Shown here in pieces: positions 17,013-24,961 of a DNA stretch of 49,106 bases; position 1 is the first letter of the stretch, and each line of letters begins with the position of its first letter. Source of the stretch: Deltaproteobacteria bacterium (GTDB lineage: Bacteria > Desulfobacterota > Desulfobulbia > Desulfobulbales > VMSU01); the NCBI GenBank assembly GCA_021782655.1, contig JAJXUT010000006.1, positions 1 through 49,106 of the forward strand, read 5' to 3'. Made by a program: the position numbers and the translations under genes. Below the pieces are notes generated by a model, which was not told the DNA's origin, ran no database searches, and was given only the letters and a program-made list of their open reading frames with translations.

Positions 17013-17752
17013 TCGTCCAGGTGCTGTTCCCGGACGACCACCGTCTGCTGCCTCTTTATCATCCAGCGCACCGCCAGCACGTCGTAGAGGCCGTCGATGG
17101 CCCGCCGCCAGTTGTTGTACTTGCTCGTCCCCCGAGTCCGGGGCCGGTGGTTGACCTTGACCTCGATGACCCGGGCCCCCTCCAGTCGCATCAGGGTGGG
17201 CAGGAAGCGGTGCAGGCCCCGGTACCACTTGATCCGCTTGAGCAGCGAGGCGCGCATCACCTTCAGCGAGCAGCCCGTATCCCGGATCGTCTCGCCGGTC
17301 AGCCGGTTGCGCACGAAGTTGCCGATCAGGCTGCCGATGCGTTTGGCAAGCGAATCCCGGCGGTTATGTCGCCAGCCGGTCACCATGTCGTATTCTCCAT
17401 AGTGACGCAGCATCTGGGCGAGATCAGCGGGGTCGTTTTGCAGGTCGGCGTCCAGGGTGACCACCACCTCGCCGCTCGCCGCCTGAATCCCCGCCGCCAG
17501 GGCGGCAGACTGGCCACTGTTGCGGGCCAGGGCCAGGTATTTGAGCTGGGGACGGGTGCGGGAAAGCTCGCGGATCACCGTCAGGCTGTCGTCGCTGCTC
17601 CCGTCGTCGATCAGGATGATCTCGTGCGTAAACGGCAGGCCGGCAGCCACCCCGGAGAGCTCCTCGACCAGCGGCACGAGGTTGTCTTGCTCGTTGAAGA
17701 CGGGGATGACGAAGGACAGTTTACGGTTGGCGGACGGTGCGGCCTGCTTCAT
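17009..17752 (-). CDS. GT2 glycosyltransferase, polyprenyl-phosphate sugar synthase type
   Basis: The 247 aa show the GT-A fold of dolichol/undecaprenyl-phosphate sugar synthases. SFVIPVFNEQDNLVPLVEEL is near the N-terminus, IILIDDGSSDDS is the nucleotide site, ARNSGQSAALAAGI follows, and TLDADLQNDPADL carries the DxD metal site. It lacks the C-terminal membrane helices of ArnC, so it is the soluble DPM1-like form. It should supply a lipid-linked sugar to the GT39 enzyme encoded convergently. It overlaps the LAB_N gene by 32 nt and its stop overlaps the GT39 stop. Confidence 0.92.
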   Translation of the reverse strand: MKQAAPSANRKLSFVIPVFNEQDNLVPLVEELSGVAAGLPFTHEIILIDDGSSDDSLTVIRELSRTRPQLKYLALARNSGQSAALAAGIQAASGEVVVTLDADLQNDPADLAQMLRHYGEYDMVTGWRHNRRDSLAKRIGSLIGNFVRNRLTGETIRDTGCSLKVMRASLLKRIKWYRGLHRFLPTLMRLEGARVIEVKVNHRPRTRGTSKYNNWRRAIDGLYDVLAVRWMIKRQQTVVVREQHLDD

Positions 17753-18053
17753 GGAGCGATGTCGGAGGCGGGGCGGAATTCCGCCGGTGTTTGGCGATCA
17801 GGCGCAGGTTGCGCAGGTAGATGAAGGAGCCGAAAAGCTGCCCGACGATAAAGACCGGGTCCTCCTTGTGGATGGCGTAGAATAGGAGGATCAGGCCGCC
17901 CAGGAGGCTCAGGTACCAGAAGGAGACCGGCACCACGCTCCGGCCCTGGCGCTCGCTCTGCCACCACTGCACGAGAAAGCGCAGGGAGAAGATGAGTTGG
18001 CCGCCGAAGCCGACCGCGATCCACAGGTTGGTGTTCACCGGTTCAAGGTTCAA
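17721..18053 (-). CDS. LAB_N-domain small membrane protein
   Basis: The 110 aa match the lipid-A-disaccharide synthase N-terminal domain (LAB_N), a small membrane domain that often stands alone. The N-terminus NTNLWIAVGFGGQLIFSLRF and the following QWWQSERQGRSVVP are characteristic. Three hydrophobic segments are visible. It is translated just before, and overlapping, the GT2 gene. A GT2-LAB_N-GT39 set is a recurring arrangement linked to lipid-linked sugar transfer; the molecular role of LAB_N itself is not settled. Confidence 0.9.
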   Translation of the reverse strand: MNLEPVNTNLWIAVGFGGQLIFSLRFLVQWWQSERQGRSVVPVSFWYLSLLGGLILLFYAIHKEDPVFIVGQLFGSFIYLRNLRLIAKHRRNSAPPPTSLHEAGRTVRQP

Positions 18054-18086
18054 GGTTGCCGTCCTGTCTGCCGCAGTACCTTTTAA

Positions 18087-19457
18087 TTACCTGGTCATCC
18101 ATGATCGCGAGCGTACGGTAATTACGGCATAGGGAAAAATCCAGAATAGGGCAAAAAAGGAGAAGTATGAATAAATTATGCCATAAATGAAATTCCAAGA
18201 GCGTTCACTTCTAAAGTAATAAAGCACATTCAGGAGCGACATCAATCCCATTACCAACAAAAATCTCATGAAGATCGAAGGATTATCAATAGATGTTTTG
18301 ATCAGTAATCCCAAGACAGCATAGCCGACAGGGAAACGGAGATTAGTTATCAGCGTATCCACAAAGGCAATGGCCCGGGACAGAGGCGGGCGCTTCCAGA
18401 TTATGCGGGCAAAACGAATTTCCTCTTTAACATAGCTCCGGTCCCAACGAATAAACATCTTGCAAAGCTTGGCATACGAAGTAGGAACGGTTGTATGGAC
18501 GACAGCGCGCCGTTGATACAACGTATTGTATCCGCTGGACAGAATAAAATTCGTCATTGAACGGTCCTCTCCGTAAGTGCATTTCTCACCCAGGAATTTC
18601 TGCTCGATCCACGAATCGAGCACCTCGCGAACCGCCCTGGTCCGGTAGGCGGAAAAAGCACCAGGACAGCAATAAACGGTGCCGTAAGTCGATTGTACGG
18701 CGCGCAGGAAGTCAAAGGAAAGACAGTAGCGCACGTGCAGCATGCGTGGAATCAGGCCCTCGCGATGGTTGTAGACGGAAACCTTGCCGGCGACAGCACC
18801 GATGGCGGGGTCGCGAAAGGGCCCTACGATGGCGAGCAGGGAGTCTTTTTCGATGACGCTGTCCGAATCGATCGTGACCACGATCTCACCCTTCGCCGCC
18901 CTGAACCCGGCCTCAAGAGCCGCGCGCTTGCCTTTGTTTTTAGCAAAACGAACCGGCTTCACCAGCCCTGGATAACGGCTTGCCGCCTTGCGGATGTAAT
19001 GCCACGTGTCGTCTTTGCTCCCGTCATCGACCACAATAATTTCCAGCCGGTCGCGCCCATAAGTTGCGGACGCAACCGAATCAATAGATTTTTCAACCAT
19101 CTGGCCTTCATTGTAGGCGGGGATGATGACGGTAAGCGGCGGCGCTTCGCTGATTAGTGCGGGGGCAATTTCCCGATATCTAAACCAAAGGAACGTCCTG
19201 AAGGAGATAAGCAGTGCCCCCATCACCCCCCACAACTGACTGGGCCGGACAATAACATTCCGCATCCAGGAAGACGCCTCGGTCGCATGGAAGAAAGGTC
19301 TTAAAACAAGGCCGGATAAGCTGGCATAAAAAATTAAAAGCAATCCGGTAATAATGGCGGAACTGATCAACAATTCCCAGGTGTCCGGGAGCTGCTGGAC
19401 AGGTAAGGCCTCATCAGTTCCAGCTAGGCATGGTGACAACTTGTTTTGGCGCGGCAT
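18087..19457 (-). CDS. Processive GT2 glycosyltransferase (hyaluronan/chitin synthase-like)
   Basis: The 456 aa have an N-terminal membrane helix pair (about residues 30-50 and 70-90), a cytosolic GT-A domain and three or four C-terminal helices, the NodC/HasA layout. Visible motifs are TVIIPAYNEG, IIVVDDGSKDD, TIDSDSV and TYGEDRSMTN. The product-binding motif, normally QxxRW, reads MFIRW. The gene is clearly more AT-rich than its neighbours, especially its 3' half (18100-18350), which suggests acquisition. It has its own promoter and is separated from LAB_N by 33 nt. The polymer made is unknown. Confidence 0.87.
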   Translation of the reverse strand: MPRQNKLSPCLAGTDEALPVQQLPDTWELLISSAIITGLLLIFYASLSGLVLRPFFHATEASSWMRNVIVRPSQLWGVMGALLISFRTFLWFRYREIAPALISEAPPLTVIIPAYNEGQMVEKSIDSVASATYGRDRLEIIVVDDGSKDDTWHYIRKAASRYPGLVKPVRFAKNKGKRAALEAGFRAAKGEIVVTIDSDSVIEKDSLLAIVGPFRDPAIGAVAGKVSVYNHREGLIPRMLHVRYCLSFDFLRAVQSTYGTVYCCPGAFSAYRTRAVREVLDSWIEQKFLGEKCTYGEDRSMTNFILSSGYNTLYQRRAVVHTTVPTSYAKLCKMFIRWDRSYVKEEIRFARIIWKRPPLSRAIAFVDTLITNLRFPVGYAVLGLLIKTSIDNPSIFMRFLLVMGLMSLLNVLYYFRSERSWNFIYGIIYSYFSFFALFWIFPYAVITVRSRSWMTR

Positions 19458-19556
19458 ATAGTTATCGGTGGTTGGGGTTAGCTGGTAAATTTCTCAAACT
19501 TTTACCTGCGGCCAGGCTTGATATCCCAGGACGGTAAGTTTTCAAGGCGTGGGGAC

Positions 19557-19585
19557 AGAAAAGCTCAGATGGGCGGGGTTGTCAA
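19557..19585 (-). promoter_or_regulatory. Promoter of the processive GT2 gene
   Basis: On the minus strand TTGACA (19580-19585) and TTTTCT (19557-19562) are 17 bp apart, about 100 bp upstream of the start codon. The -35 box is perfect; the -10 box matches at three positions. The rest of the 19458-19682 spacer is AT-rich with no other recognised element. Confidence 0.45.
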
Positions 19586-19682
19586 GACCAAGGGGAAGGG
19601 CGGCGGATGGTGGTTAAGCAAAAATATTTCATAATATGTTGTTTTTACTATATATGGCTTCTGCCGTTTCCCTATTCTTTCC

Positions 19683-20345
19683 TTAATTTTGTTCAAATTT
19701 GTAGCCTACCCCGTACACCGAGTGGATCAGTTCCTCGCTGGGGGCGACGTCGGCGATCTTGCGGCGCAGCTTCTTGATGTGGCTGTCGATGGTCCGGTCG
19801 CTGACGATGCGCTGGTCGGGGTAGATCCTCTCCATTAACTGGTCGCGGGAGTAGAGCCGGCCTGGGTTGGCGGCCAGGAAGCTGAAGAGCTTGAACTCGA
19901 CGGCGGTCAGATCGAGGGCCTGGCCGTGCAGGGTGGCCTTGTAGCGCGACTCGTCAAATACTAGGCCCTGGGGGATGGAGATGGCCGCCCGCCGCAGCAC
20001 CGCCTTGACCCTGGCCACCACCTCGCGGGGGCTGAAGGGCTTGCAGATATAGTCGTCGGCCCCCAGTTCCAGGCCCAGCAGTCGGTCGATCTCCTCTACC
20101 CGGGCGGTGATCATGATGATCGGTACCGTCGAGAACTGACGGATATCCTTGCAGATCTCCATGCCGTCGCGTCCGGGCAGCATCAGGTCGAGCAGCACCA
20201 GTTCTGGGTGGTGGCTCCTCACCCAGGGCACCACCTCCAGCCCGTTGGCCAGACAGGCGGGGGTGAAGGTGGCTTGCAGCAGGTAGTCGCGCAGGAGGCC
20301 GGCGAGCTTAGGTTCGTCCTCGACGATCAGGATTTTGGCTGACAT
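19683..20345 (-). CDS. baeR: OmpR-family response regulator (BaeR-like)
   Basis: The 220 aa hold a receiver domain with ILIVEDEPKLAGLLRDYL and the phospho-acceptor Asp in LVLLDLMLPGRDG. The conserved Thr is in IIMITA and the Lys in DDYICKPFSPRE. A winged-helix DNA-binding domain follows, with IVSDRTIDSHIKKLRRKI. This last block and YPDQ just before it resemble BaeR. It lies 9 nt after its sensor kinase. Targets are not visible here; envelope stress and efflux control is the role of E. coli BaeR and is only an analogy. Confidence 0.9.
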   Translation of the reverse strand: MSAKILIVEDEPKLAGLLRDYLLQATFTPACLANGLEVVPWVRSHHPELVLLDLMLPGRDGMEICKDIRQFSTVPIIMITARVEEIDRLLGLELGADDYICKPFSPREVVARVKAVLRRAAISIPQGLVFDESRYKATLHGQALDLTAVEFKLFSFLAANPGRLYSRDQLMERIYPDQRIVSDRTIDSHIKKLRRKIADVAPSEELIHSVYGVGYKFEQN

Positions 20346-20354
20346 GGCGGGCGC

Positions 20355-21809
20355 TTATAGGGTTGGCAGTTGAACGGTGATCCACAGCCCGCCCAGGGGC
20401 GAGGGCTGGGCCGAGATGAGGCCGCCGTGGGCCTCGACGATGTTGCGGCAGATGGCCAGCCCCAGGCCAGCCCCGCCCAGGTCGCGGCTACGGGAGACCT
20501 CGACCCGGTATAGGCGCTCAAAAAGCCGTTCCATATCTTGGCCCGGCACCCCGGGGGCGCTGTCTTGAAAGTGGAAGAGGATGGCGTCCTCCCTCCCTTC
20601 CGTCCCGATCACCAGCCGTCCGCCTCGATCCGTGTACTTGCAGGAGTTTTCGATCAGGTTGGCGAATAACTGGTGCAGACGCTGGGGATCGGCCAGCACC
20701 TGACAATCCGTCTGACCGGGCAGATCCACGTTCAGGGCGATCTGCCGCTGGTCAAGCTCGGCGCCCAGGGCGTCGATGGCCTGCCGAAGCACGTCCAGCG
20801 GGTCGAGGGGCTCCTTGCGGTAGGTCAAGCCCCCGATGTCGGAGAGGGAGAGATTGTAGAGATCGTCCACCAGGCGGCCAAGACGCAGGGCCTCGGCATG
20901 GAGGGAACGGATGGCCTCCTCCGAGGCGGGCCGCACCCCGTCCAGGAGGGCCTCGATCTCGCCCCGGAGCACGGCGAGCGGGGTGCGCAGCTCGTGGGAG
21001 ATGTCCGCCACCCACTGCCGGCGGCTACGTTCGTTCTTCTCCAGGGTTAGGGCCAAGGTGTTGAAATCTCTGGCCAACTGCCCCAGCTCGTCGGCGGAGG
21101 TCACCTCCACCCGGGTGCTGAAATCGCCCCCGGTTAGACGGCGGGCCGCGCTCACCAGGGCGTTGATGGGCCTAAGCAGGCGTCCCGCCAGCAACAGGGA
21201 GAGCAGGGCGGAGATGAGCAGGATCACCGCCGCCACCAGGGCCAGGGCGATCTTCTGCTGCTTGAGGAAGCGCAGTTGCCGGCTGTCGGAGAGCCGCTGC
21301 TTGGGCAGCAGACCCAGATAGCCGATCACCTGGCCGCCCACCTTCAGCGGTAGGAGGTGCGGGGAGACCGGCAGTCCTTGGCCCGGCCCCAGGATCGGTT
21401 TGCGGTTTTGGTCGAGGAGCACCAGTCGGGCCTCGAAGCTGCGCTCCATCCGGCGGGGCGGGCAGTGAAAGTCCTGGCCGGGGGGCGGCGGGGGCCGGTC
21501 CATCGCCGGGAGACCGGGCGGCGGGGGCGGCAGATCGTGCTGGCCGGCGTCGTCCTCTGGCAATCGGCGGAGATGCCGCCTAAGCCATCCTTCGGGGTTC
21601 GGGCCGAGGAAACCCCAGCCGTGGCTGGCGGCGAAGGCATCTTGCAGGCCGTCGGTGAGCTTTAGCAGGCGCTCGTTCTCCACCGTGTTGATGTAGTGGA
21701 GAAAGCCCCGGGAGATGCTCCACTGAAAGATGATAAACATCGAGACCACCGCCAGGCCGGAGGCGGCCAGCAGGGTGAGGAAGAGCCGGTGTTGGATGCG
21801 GAGTCTCAT
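20355..21809 (-). CDS. baeS: Sensor histidine kinase (BaeS-like)
   Basis: The 484 aa run: membrane helix 9-30, periplasmic sensor 31-185, membrane helix 186-208, HAMP 209-261, HisKA with ISHELRTPLAVLRGEIEAL (phospho-His at 272), and an ATPase domain with NLIENSCKY and GGAGLGLAICRNIVEAHGG. The sensor contains an unusual proline-rich stretch (about 93-111). The start at 21809 is chosen because it precedes the signal-like helix directly; a longer frame from 21884 would overlap nagZ by 50 nt. It is encoded in the queC-nagZ-kinase-regulator operon. Confidence 0.92.
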   Translation of the reverse strand: MRLRIQHRLFLTLLAASGLAVVSMFIIFQWSISRGFLHYINTVENERLLKLTDGLQDAFAASHGWGFLGPNPEGWLRRHLRRLPEDDAGQHDLPPPPPGLPAMDRPPPPPGQDFHCPPRRMERSFEARLVLLDQNRKPILGPGQGLPVSPHLLPLKVGGQVIGYLGLLPKQRLSDSRQLRFLKQQKIALALVAAVILLISALLSLLLAGRLLRPINALVSAARRLTGGDFSTRVEVTSADELGQLARDFNTLALTLEKNERSRRQWVADISHELRTPLAVLRGEIEALLDGVRPASEEAIRSLHAEALRLGRLVDDLYNLSLSDIGGLTYRKEPLDPLDVLRQAIDALGAELDQRQIALNVDLPGQTDCQVLADPQRLHQLFANLIENSCKYTDRGGRLVIGTEGREDAILFHFQDSAPGVPGQDMERLFERLYRVEVSRSRDLGGAGLGLAICRNIVEAHGGLISAQPSPLGGLWITVQLPTL

Positions 21810-21834
21810 GGGGATTGCGCTGGCAACGGCGCTC

Positions 21835-22839
21835 TTAGGCGGCCAGTCGGCGCAAGACCTCGGTTTGCCGGCGCAGGGAGTCATCGGCCTGGCCGGCCTC
21901 GGTCTCGCCCTCTTGCACCGTCTGGCGCAGGATGGCCAGCGCCCGTCTGACCTTCTGGTGGTCGTGGCAGATCAAGATCAGGTCCGCCCCGGCCTTGAAG
22001 GCTTGACGGACGGCCTCCGGGAAGGCCATGAACTTTTCGATCGCCCCCATCTCCATGTCGTCGGTGATGACCAGCCCGTCGTAGCCGCAGCCCTTACGCA
22101 GCAGGCCGCCGATCACCAAGGGAGACAGGGTGGCGGGCAGGCGGCGATCCAGCCCCTGGTAAACGGCGTGGGAGGTCATTACCGCCCCCACCCCGGCCTG
22201 GGCCGCCCGCTTAAAGGGCAGGATGTCCTCGGCGAGCAGACGGGCCTCTTGCCGATCCACCACCGGCAGCTCCAGGTGGGGATCGAGCCTAGCCGAGCCC
22301 AGGCCGGGGAAGTGCTTGGCGCAGGCCGCCACTCCCATCCGTTCCAGGGCCCCGATGACCACCAGGCCCAGTTCCGCCACCCGTTCCGGGGCCTGGCCCA
22401 GGCAGCGGCGCTCCATGAACAGGCCCTGGCCGCTGGGGCAGCAATCCAGCACCGGGGCCAGGTTCATGTTGATCCCCACCTCCACCAGTTCGCGGGCGCA
22501 GATGGTGGCGTAGTCATGCAGTAGTTCCTGGCAGTTGTCCAGTTCCGAAAGCCCCCGCGGCTCGGGCAGGATGGTGAAGGGGGGCGGCAGCCTGGCCACC
22601 TGCCCCCCCTCCTGGTCGATGGAGATCAGGGGCCGGGGCAGGCCCTGGGCCAGGCAGGCGTGGCGAAGCGCGGTGCACAGGCCGATAAGTTGCTCCCGGT
22701 CGCGGACGTTGCGGCGGAAGAGGATGAAGTTATGGACGCCCTCCTCCTGGATCAGGGAGAGGGTGGAGGCGTCCAAGTCTTGGCCGGGAAGGCCGATCAT
22801 CAGCAGGTGGCCCACCGCAGGCGGCATCGGCTCGGTCAC
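21835..22839 (-). CDS. nagZ: Beta-N-acetylhexosaminidase NagZ (GH3)
   Basis: NagZ removes N-acetylglucosamine from anhydro-muropeptides in the cytoplasm during peptidoglycan recycling. The 334 aa carry ISIDQEGGQVARL, ACAKHFPGLGSARLDPHLEL and VITDDMEMGAI. The Asp in the last motif is the nucleophile. The general acid loop is normally GD...DSH; here it reads SARLDPH, so the Asp-His pair is kept and the Ser is Pro. It overlaps queC by 4 nt and precedes the two-component genes, so cell-wall turnover and envelope sensing are co-transcribed. Confidence 0.93.
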   Translation of the reverse strand: MTEPMPPAVGHLLMIGLPGQDLDASTLSLIQEEGVHNFILFRRNVRDREQLIGLCTALRHACLAQGLPRPLISIDQEGGQVARLPPPFTILPEPRGLSELDNCQELLHDYATICARELVEVGINMNLAPVLDCCPSGQGLFMERRCLGQAPERVAELGLVVIGALERMGVAACAKHFPGLGSARLDPHLELPVVDRQEARLLAEDILPFKRAAQAGVGAVMTSHAVYQGLDRRLPATLSPLVIGGLLRKGCGYDGLVITDDMEMGAIEKFMAFPEAVRQAFKAGADLILICHDHQKVRRALAILRQTVQEGETEAGQADDSLRRQTEVLRRLAA

Positions 22840-23570
22840 GTGGGCCTCCCGCCGGGCTGATAGGGTGCCGGGTCGGCGAGTCCGGCCTCGGCAAAACCCA
22901 AAAGCCGCAGTTGACAGGCCTCGCAGTGGCCGCAGGCCCGGCCTTGCGGGTCGGGATCGTAGCAGGAGTGGGTGGAGGCGAAGTCCACCCCCAGTCGTTG
23001 GCCGGTGCGCACGATCTCCCCCTTGCTCATCCTCATCAGCGGGGCGTGAACCGCAAAACGGCCCGCCCCCGAGACCCCGGCCCGGGTGGCCAGATTGGCC
23101 AGGTTCTCGAAGGCCAAGAGAAATTCGGGCCGGCAGTCGGGATAGCCGCTGTAGTCGGTGGCGTTGACCCCGATGAAGAGGTCCCAGGCCCCCAGCACCT
23201 CGGCCCAGGCGGCGGCATAAGCCAGAAAGATGGTGTTGCGGCCCGGCACGTAGGTGATGGGGATCTCGGCCGCGGCCCGCGGCGGCTCCCCCCGTCCCAC
23301 TGGGACATCCTTGGGCACCGGCCAGGGGCCGGTCAGGGCCGAGCCGCCGATCCGGTCGAGATCGACGTTTAAGATCAGGTGCGCCTCCGCCTGGTAGCGG
23401 CGGGCGTTCTCCCGTGCCCGGTCAAGCTCCACCGCCTGCCGCTGGCCGTAGGCGAAGCTCAGGCAGTGGCAGCGGTAGCCCTGCTGACGGGCCAGGGCCA
23501 GGACGGTGGTCGAGTCCAGGCCACCGCTTAGGAGCACCACCGCCTTGGAGTTTTGCGGGTCAAGGGTCAT
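22836..23570 (-). CDS. queC: 7-cyano-7-deazaguanine synthase
   Basis: QueC converts 7-carboxy-7-deazaguanine to preQ0 with ATP and ammonia, on the path to queuosine. The 244 aa begin with the PP-loop VVLLSGGLDSTTVLALA. The zinc site is CGHCEACQLR near the C-terminus, with an upstream Cys in HSCYDPD. TYVPGRNTIFLAYA is typical. Other que genes are absent from the window. It is the first gene of the operon queC-nagZ-baeS-baeR. No preQ1 riboswitch was recognised upstream. Confidence 0.95.
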   Translation of the reverse strand: MTLDPQNSKAVVLLSGGLDSTTVLALARQQGYRCHCLSFAYGQRQAVELDRARENARRYQAEAHLILNVDLDRIGGSALTGPWPVPKDVPVGRGEPPRAAAEIPITYVPGRNTIFLAYAAAWAEVLGAWDLFIGVNATDYSGYPDCRPEFLLAFENLANLATRAGVSGAGRFAVHAPLMRMSKGEIVRTGQRLGVDFASTHSCYDPDPQGRACGHCEACQLRLLGFAEAGLADPAPYQPGGRPT

Positions 23571-23616
23571 CGTGAATCAGTCTGGTTTAAGGTGTCTGGT
23601 CAAGAGGAGGGAGAAA

Positions 23617-23649
23617 ATGCTGGTTGCCAAGGGACGGCAAATCGCCTAA
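23617..23649 (+). CDS. Possible 10-codon leader peptide
   Basis: A strong GAGGAGGG (about 23604-23611) precedes ATG 23617, opening MLVAKGRQIA and a stop. The spacer 23571-23716 between queC and the FlhB-like gene contains nothing else firm, except an inverted repeat TTGCC-N7-GGCAA (23624-23640) inside this frame. It may be a leader peptide or a remnant of a lost gene. Confidence 0.2.
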   Translation: MLVAKGRQIA

Positions 23650-23716
23650 TTAGCGGCTAGCGGCGGGCGCCAGTGGCCCGTCCCCCTTCATCCCTTCTCG
23701 TCTCGGTTGGCCCAAT

Positions 23717-24016
23717 ATGCCCCAAAACCAGAATACCAGCAAGACAAAGCCGCAAAAAAAAGCCGTGGCCCTGAAATACGAGCAGGGCCGCGACGCCGCC
23801 CCCCGGCTGGTGGGCAAGGGCCAGGGCCTGATGGCCGAGCGGATCATCGCCCTGGCCGAGGAGCACGGTATCCCCATCCAGCCGGACAGCGATCTGGTGG
23901 AGGTCTTGTCCCGCCTCAAGCTGAACCAGGAGATCCCGCCCGAAACCTATGTCCTGGTGGCCGAGATCCTGGCCTTCGTGTACCGCGTCAACCAGAGCTT
24001 CACCCCGCCCCGTTGA
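23717..24016 (+). CDS. FlhB C-terminal-domain homologue
   Basis: The 99 aa resemble the cytoplasmic substrate-specificity domain of FlhB/EscU, without the membrane part. AVALKYEQGRDAAPRLVGKG and the middle IALAEEHGIPIQPDSDLVEV match the post-cleavage half. The autocleavage motif NPTH is absent, so the protein starts where the cleaved fragment would. Such stand-alone copies occur in many flagellated bacteria and can partly replace the FlhB tail. It precedes the sigma-54 promoter of flgF, so it may be read separately. The ATG at 23717 has a weak ribosome binding site. Confidence 0.88.
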   Translation: MPQNQNTSKTKPQKKAVALKYEQGRDAAPRLVGKGQGLMAERIIALAEEHGIPIQPDSDLVEVLSRLKLNQEIPPETYVLVAEILAFVYRVNQSFTPPR

Positions 24017-24109
24017 GCCTCCCCGTCTAGGAAAAAATTACCTCCCCTGCGCCCCAGTCTCCCCCGTCAGGCTTAGCCCGTCCCTCGCCGCTTTTCAGCC
24101 TTCTTGCCC

Positions 24110-24126
24110 GTGGCATGTAAGTTGCA
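24110..24126 (+). promoter_or_regulatory. Sigma-54 promoter of flgF-flgG-flgA-flgH
   Basis: TGGCATGTAAGTTGCA (24111-24126) has the invariant GG (24112-24113) and GC (24124-24125) with exactly 10 bp between, and a full TTGCA -12 box. It lies about 40 bp before flgF, so transcription should start near 24137. It needs RpoN and an enhancer-binding activator of FlrC/FleQ type, which is not in this window. Confidence 0.85.
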
Positions 24127-24164
24127 AAAAATGCCGACAAACCGAAATAACGGGAGGCGGAAAG

Positions 24165-24893
24165 ATGTTTATTCAAGATCGGCTGGGGATGATCGAGGGC
24201 ACCGAAACCATGCTCGCCCAGGAGCGGCGCCTGGATCAGATCGCCAACAATCTGGCCAACGTCAACACCGCTGGCTTCAAGAAGGAAGACATCACCTTCT
24301 GGGAGATGATGTTCAAGACCGCGGACAACCGGGAGCGGGTCGGCAAGGGCCTACAGGTGATCACCGACCTGAAACAGGGCGGGGCCGAACAGACCGGCAG
24401 TCCCCTGGATTTCGCCATCAACGGTCCGGGATTCTTCAAGATTCAGACGCCTTCCGGGGTGCGTTACACCAGGGACGGCAACTTCACCATCAACAGCCAG
24501 GGCCAGTTAAGCACCGCCGATGGCAATCTGGTGTTGGGGGATGGCGGGGCGGTGACCCTGCCCAACCAGCACGTCCAGGTGGGCCGTGACGGCCAGATAA
24601 CCGCCGCCGGCAAGCCCATTGGCCGCTTAGACATCGTCACCTTCGCCGATCCCCAGGGCCTGGAGAAGGAGGGCAACAGCCTCTTTAGGCCCAAGGACGC
24701 CACGGTGGCGGAGCAGACGCTGGAGGCCCCCAATGTCCAGCAGGGCTTCCTGGAGGGCTCCAACGTCAACACCGTGGCCGAGCTCACCGAGATGATCGAC
24801 GTGCAGCGGGCCTACCAGAGCCAGCAGAAGGCCATCCAGACCACCGACGAACTGGACCAGCAGTCAACCTCGCGTGTCGGCAAATTGACATAA
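24165..24893 (+). CDS. flgF: Flagellar proximal rod protein FlgF
   Basis: FlgF forms part of the proximal rod of the basal body. The 242 aa carry the N-terminal rod/hook motif RRLDQIANNLANVNTAGFKK and the C-terminal motif SNVNTVAELTEMIDVQRAYQ. FAINGPGFFKIQTPSGVRYT marks the central FlgG-like domain. I start at ATG 24165, preceded by GGGAGGCGG and downstream of the sigma-54 promoter; a longer open frame from 23949 would cover the promoter. It precedes flgG, to which it is homologous. Confidence 0.94.
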   Translation: MFIQDRLGMIEGTETMLAQERRLDQIANNLANVNTAGFKKEDITFWEMMFKTADNRERVGKGLQVITDLKQGGAEQTGSPLDFAINGPGFFKIQTPSGVRYTRDGNFTINSQGQLSTADGNLVLGDGGAVTLPNQHVQVGRDGQITAAGKPIGRLDIVTFADPQGLEKEGNSLFRPKDATVAEQTLEAPNVQQGFLEGSNVNTVAELTEMIDVQRAYQSQQKAIQTTDELDQQSTSRVGKLT

Positions 24894-24897
24894 CGCC

Positions 24898-24938
24898 CGT
24901 CCGGCTGACGGGGCCGACCTCGGCCCCAGCCCCGGACG
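24898..24938 (+). other. GC-rich two-part hairpin between flgF and flgG
   Basis: CGTCCGG (24898-24904) pairs with CCGGACG (24932-24938). Inside, GGGGCCG (24910-24916) pairs with CGGCCCC (24921-24927) around a 4-nt loop. Fourteen G-C-rich pairs form with a small internal loop. No U-run follows, so it may stabilise or process the mRNA and adjust rod protein ratios. Confidence 0.6.
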
Positions 24939-24961
24939 CATAAAAAATCAAGGAGACCTAG

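Noticed and set aside
23949-24164. Longer FlgF with 72 extra N-terminal residues
   Set aside because: The extension is not FlgF-like and covers the sigma-54 promoter; ATG 24165 has a good ribosome binding site.
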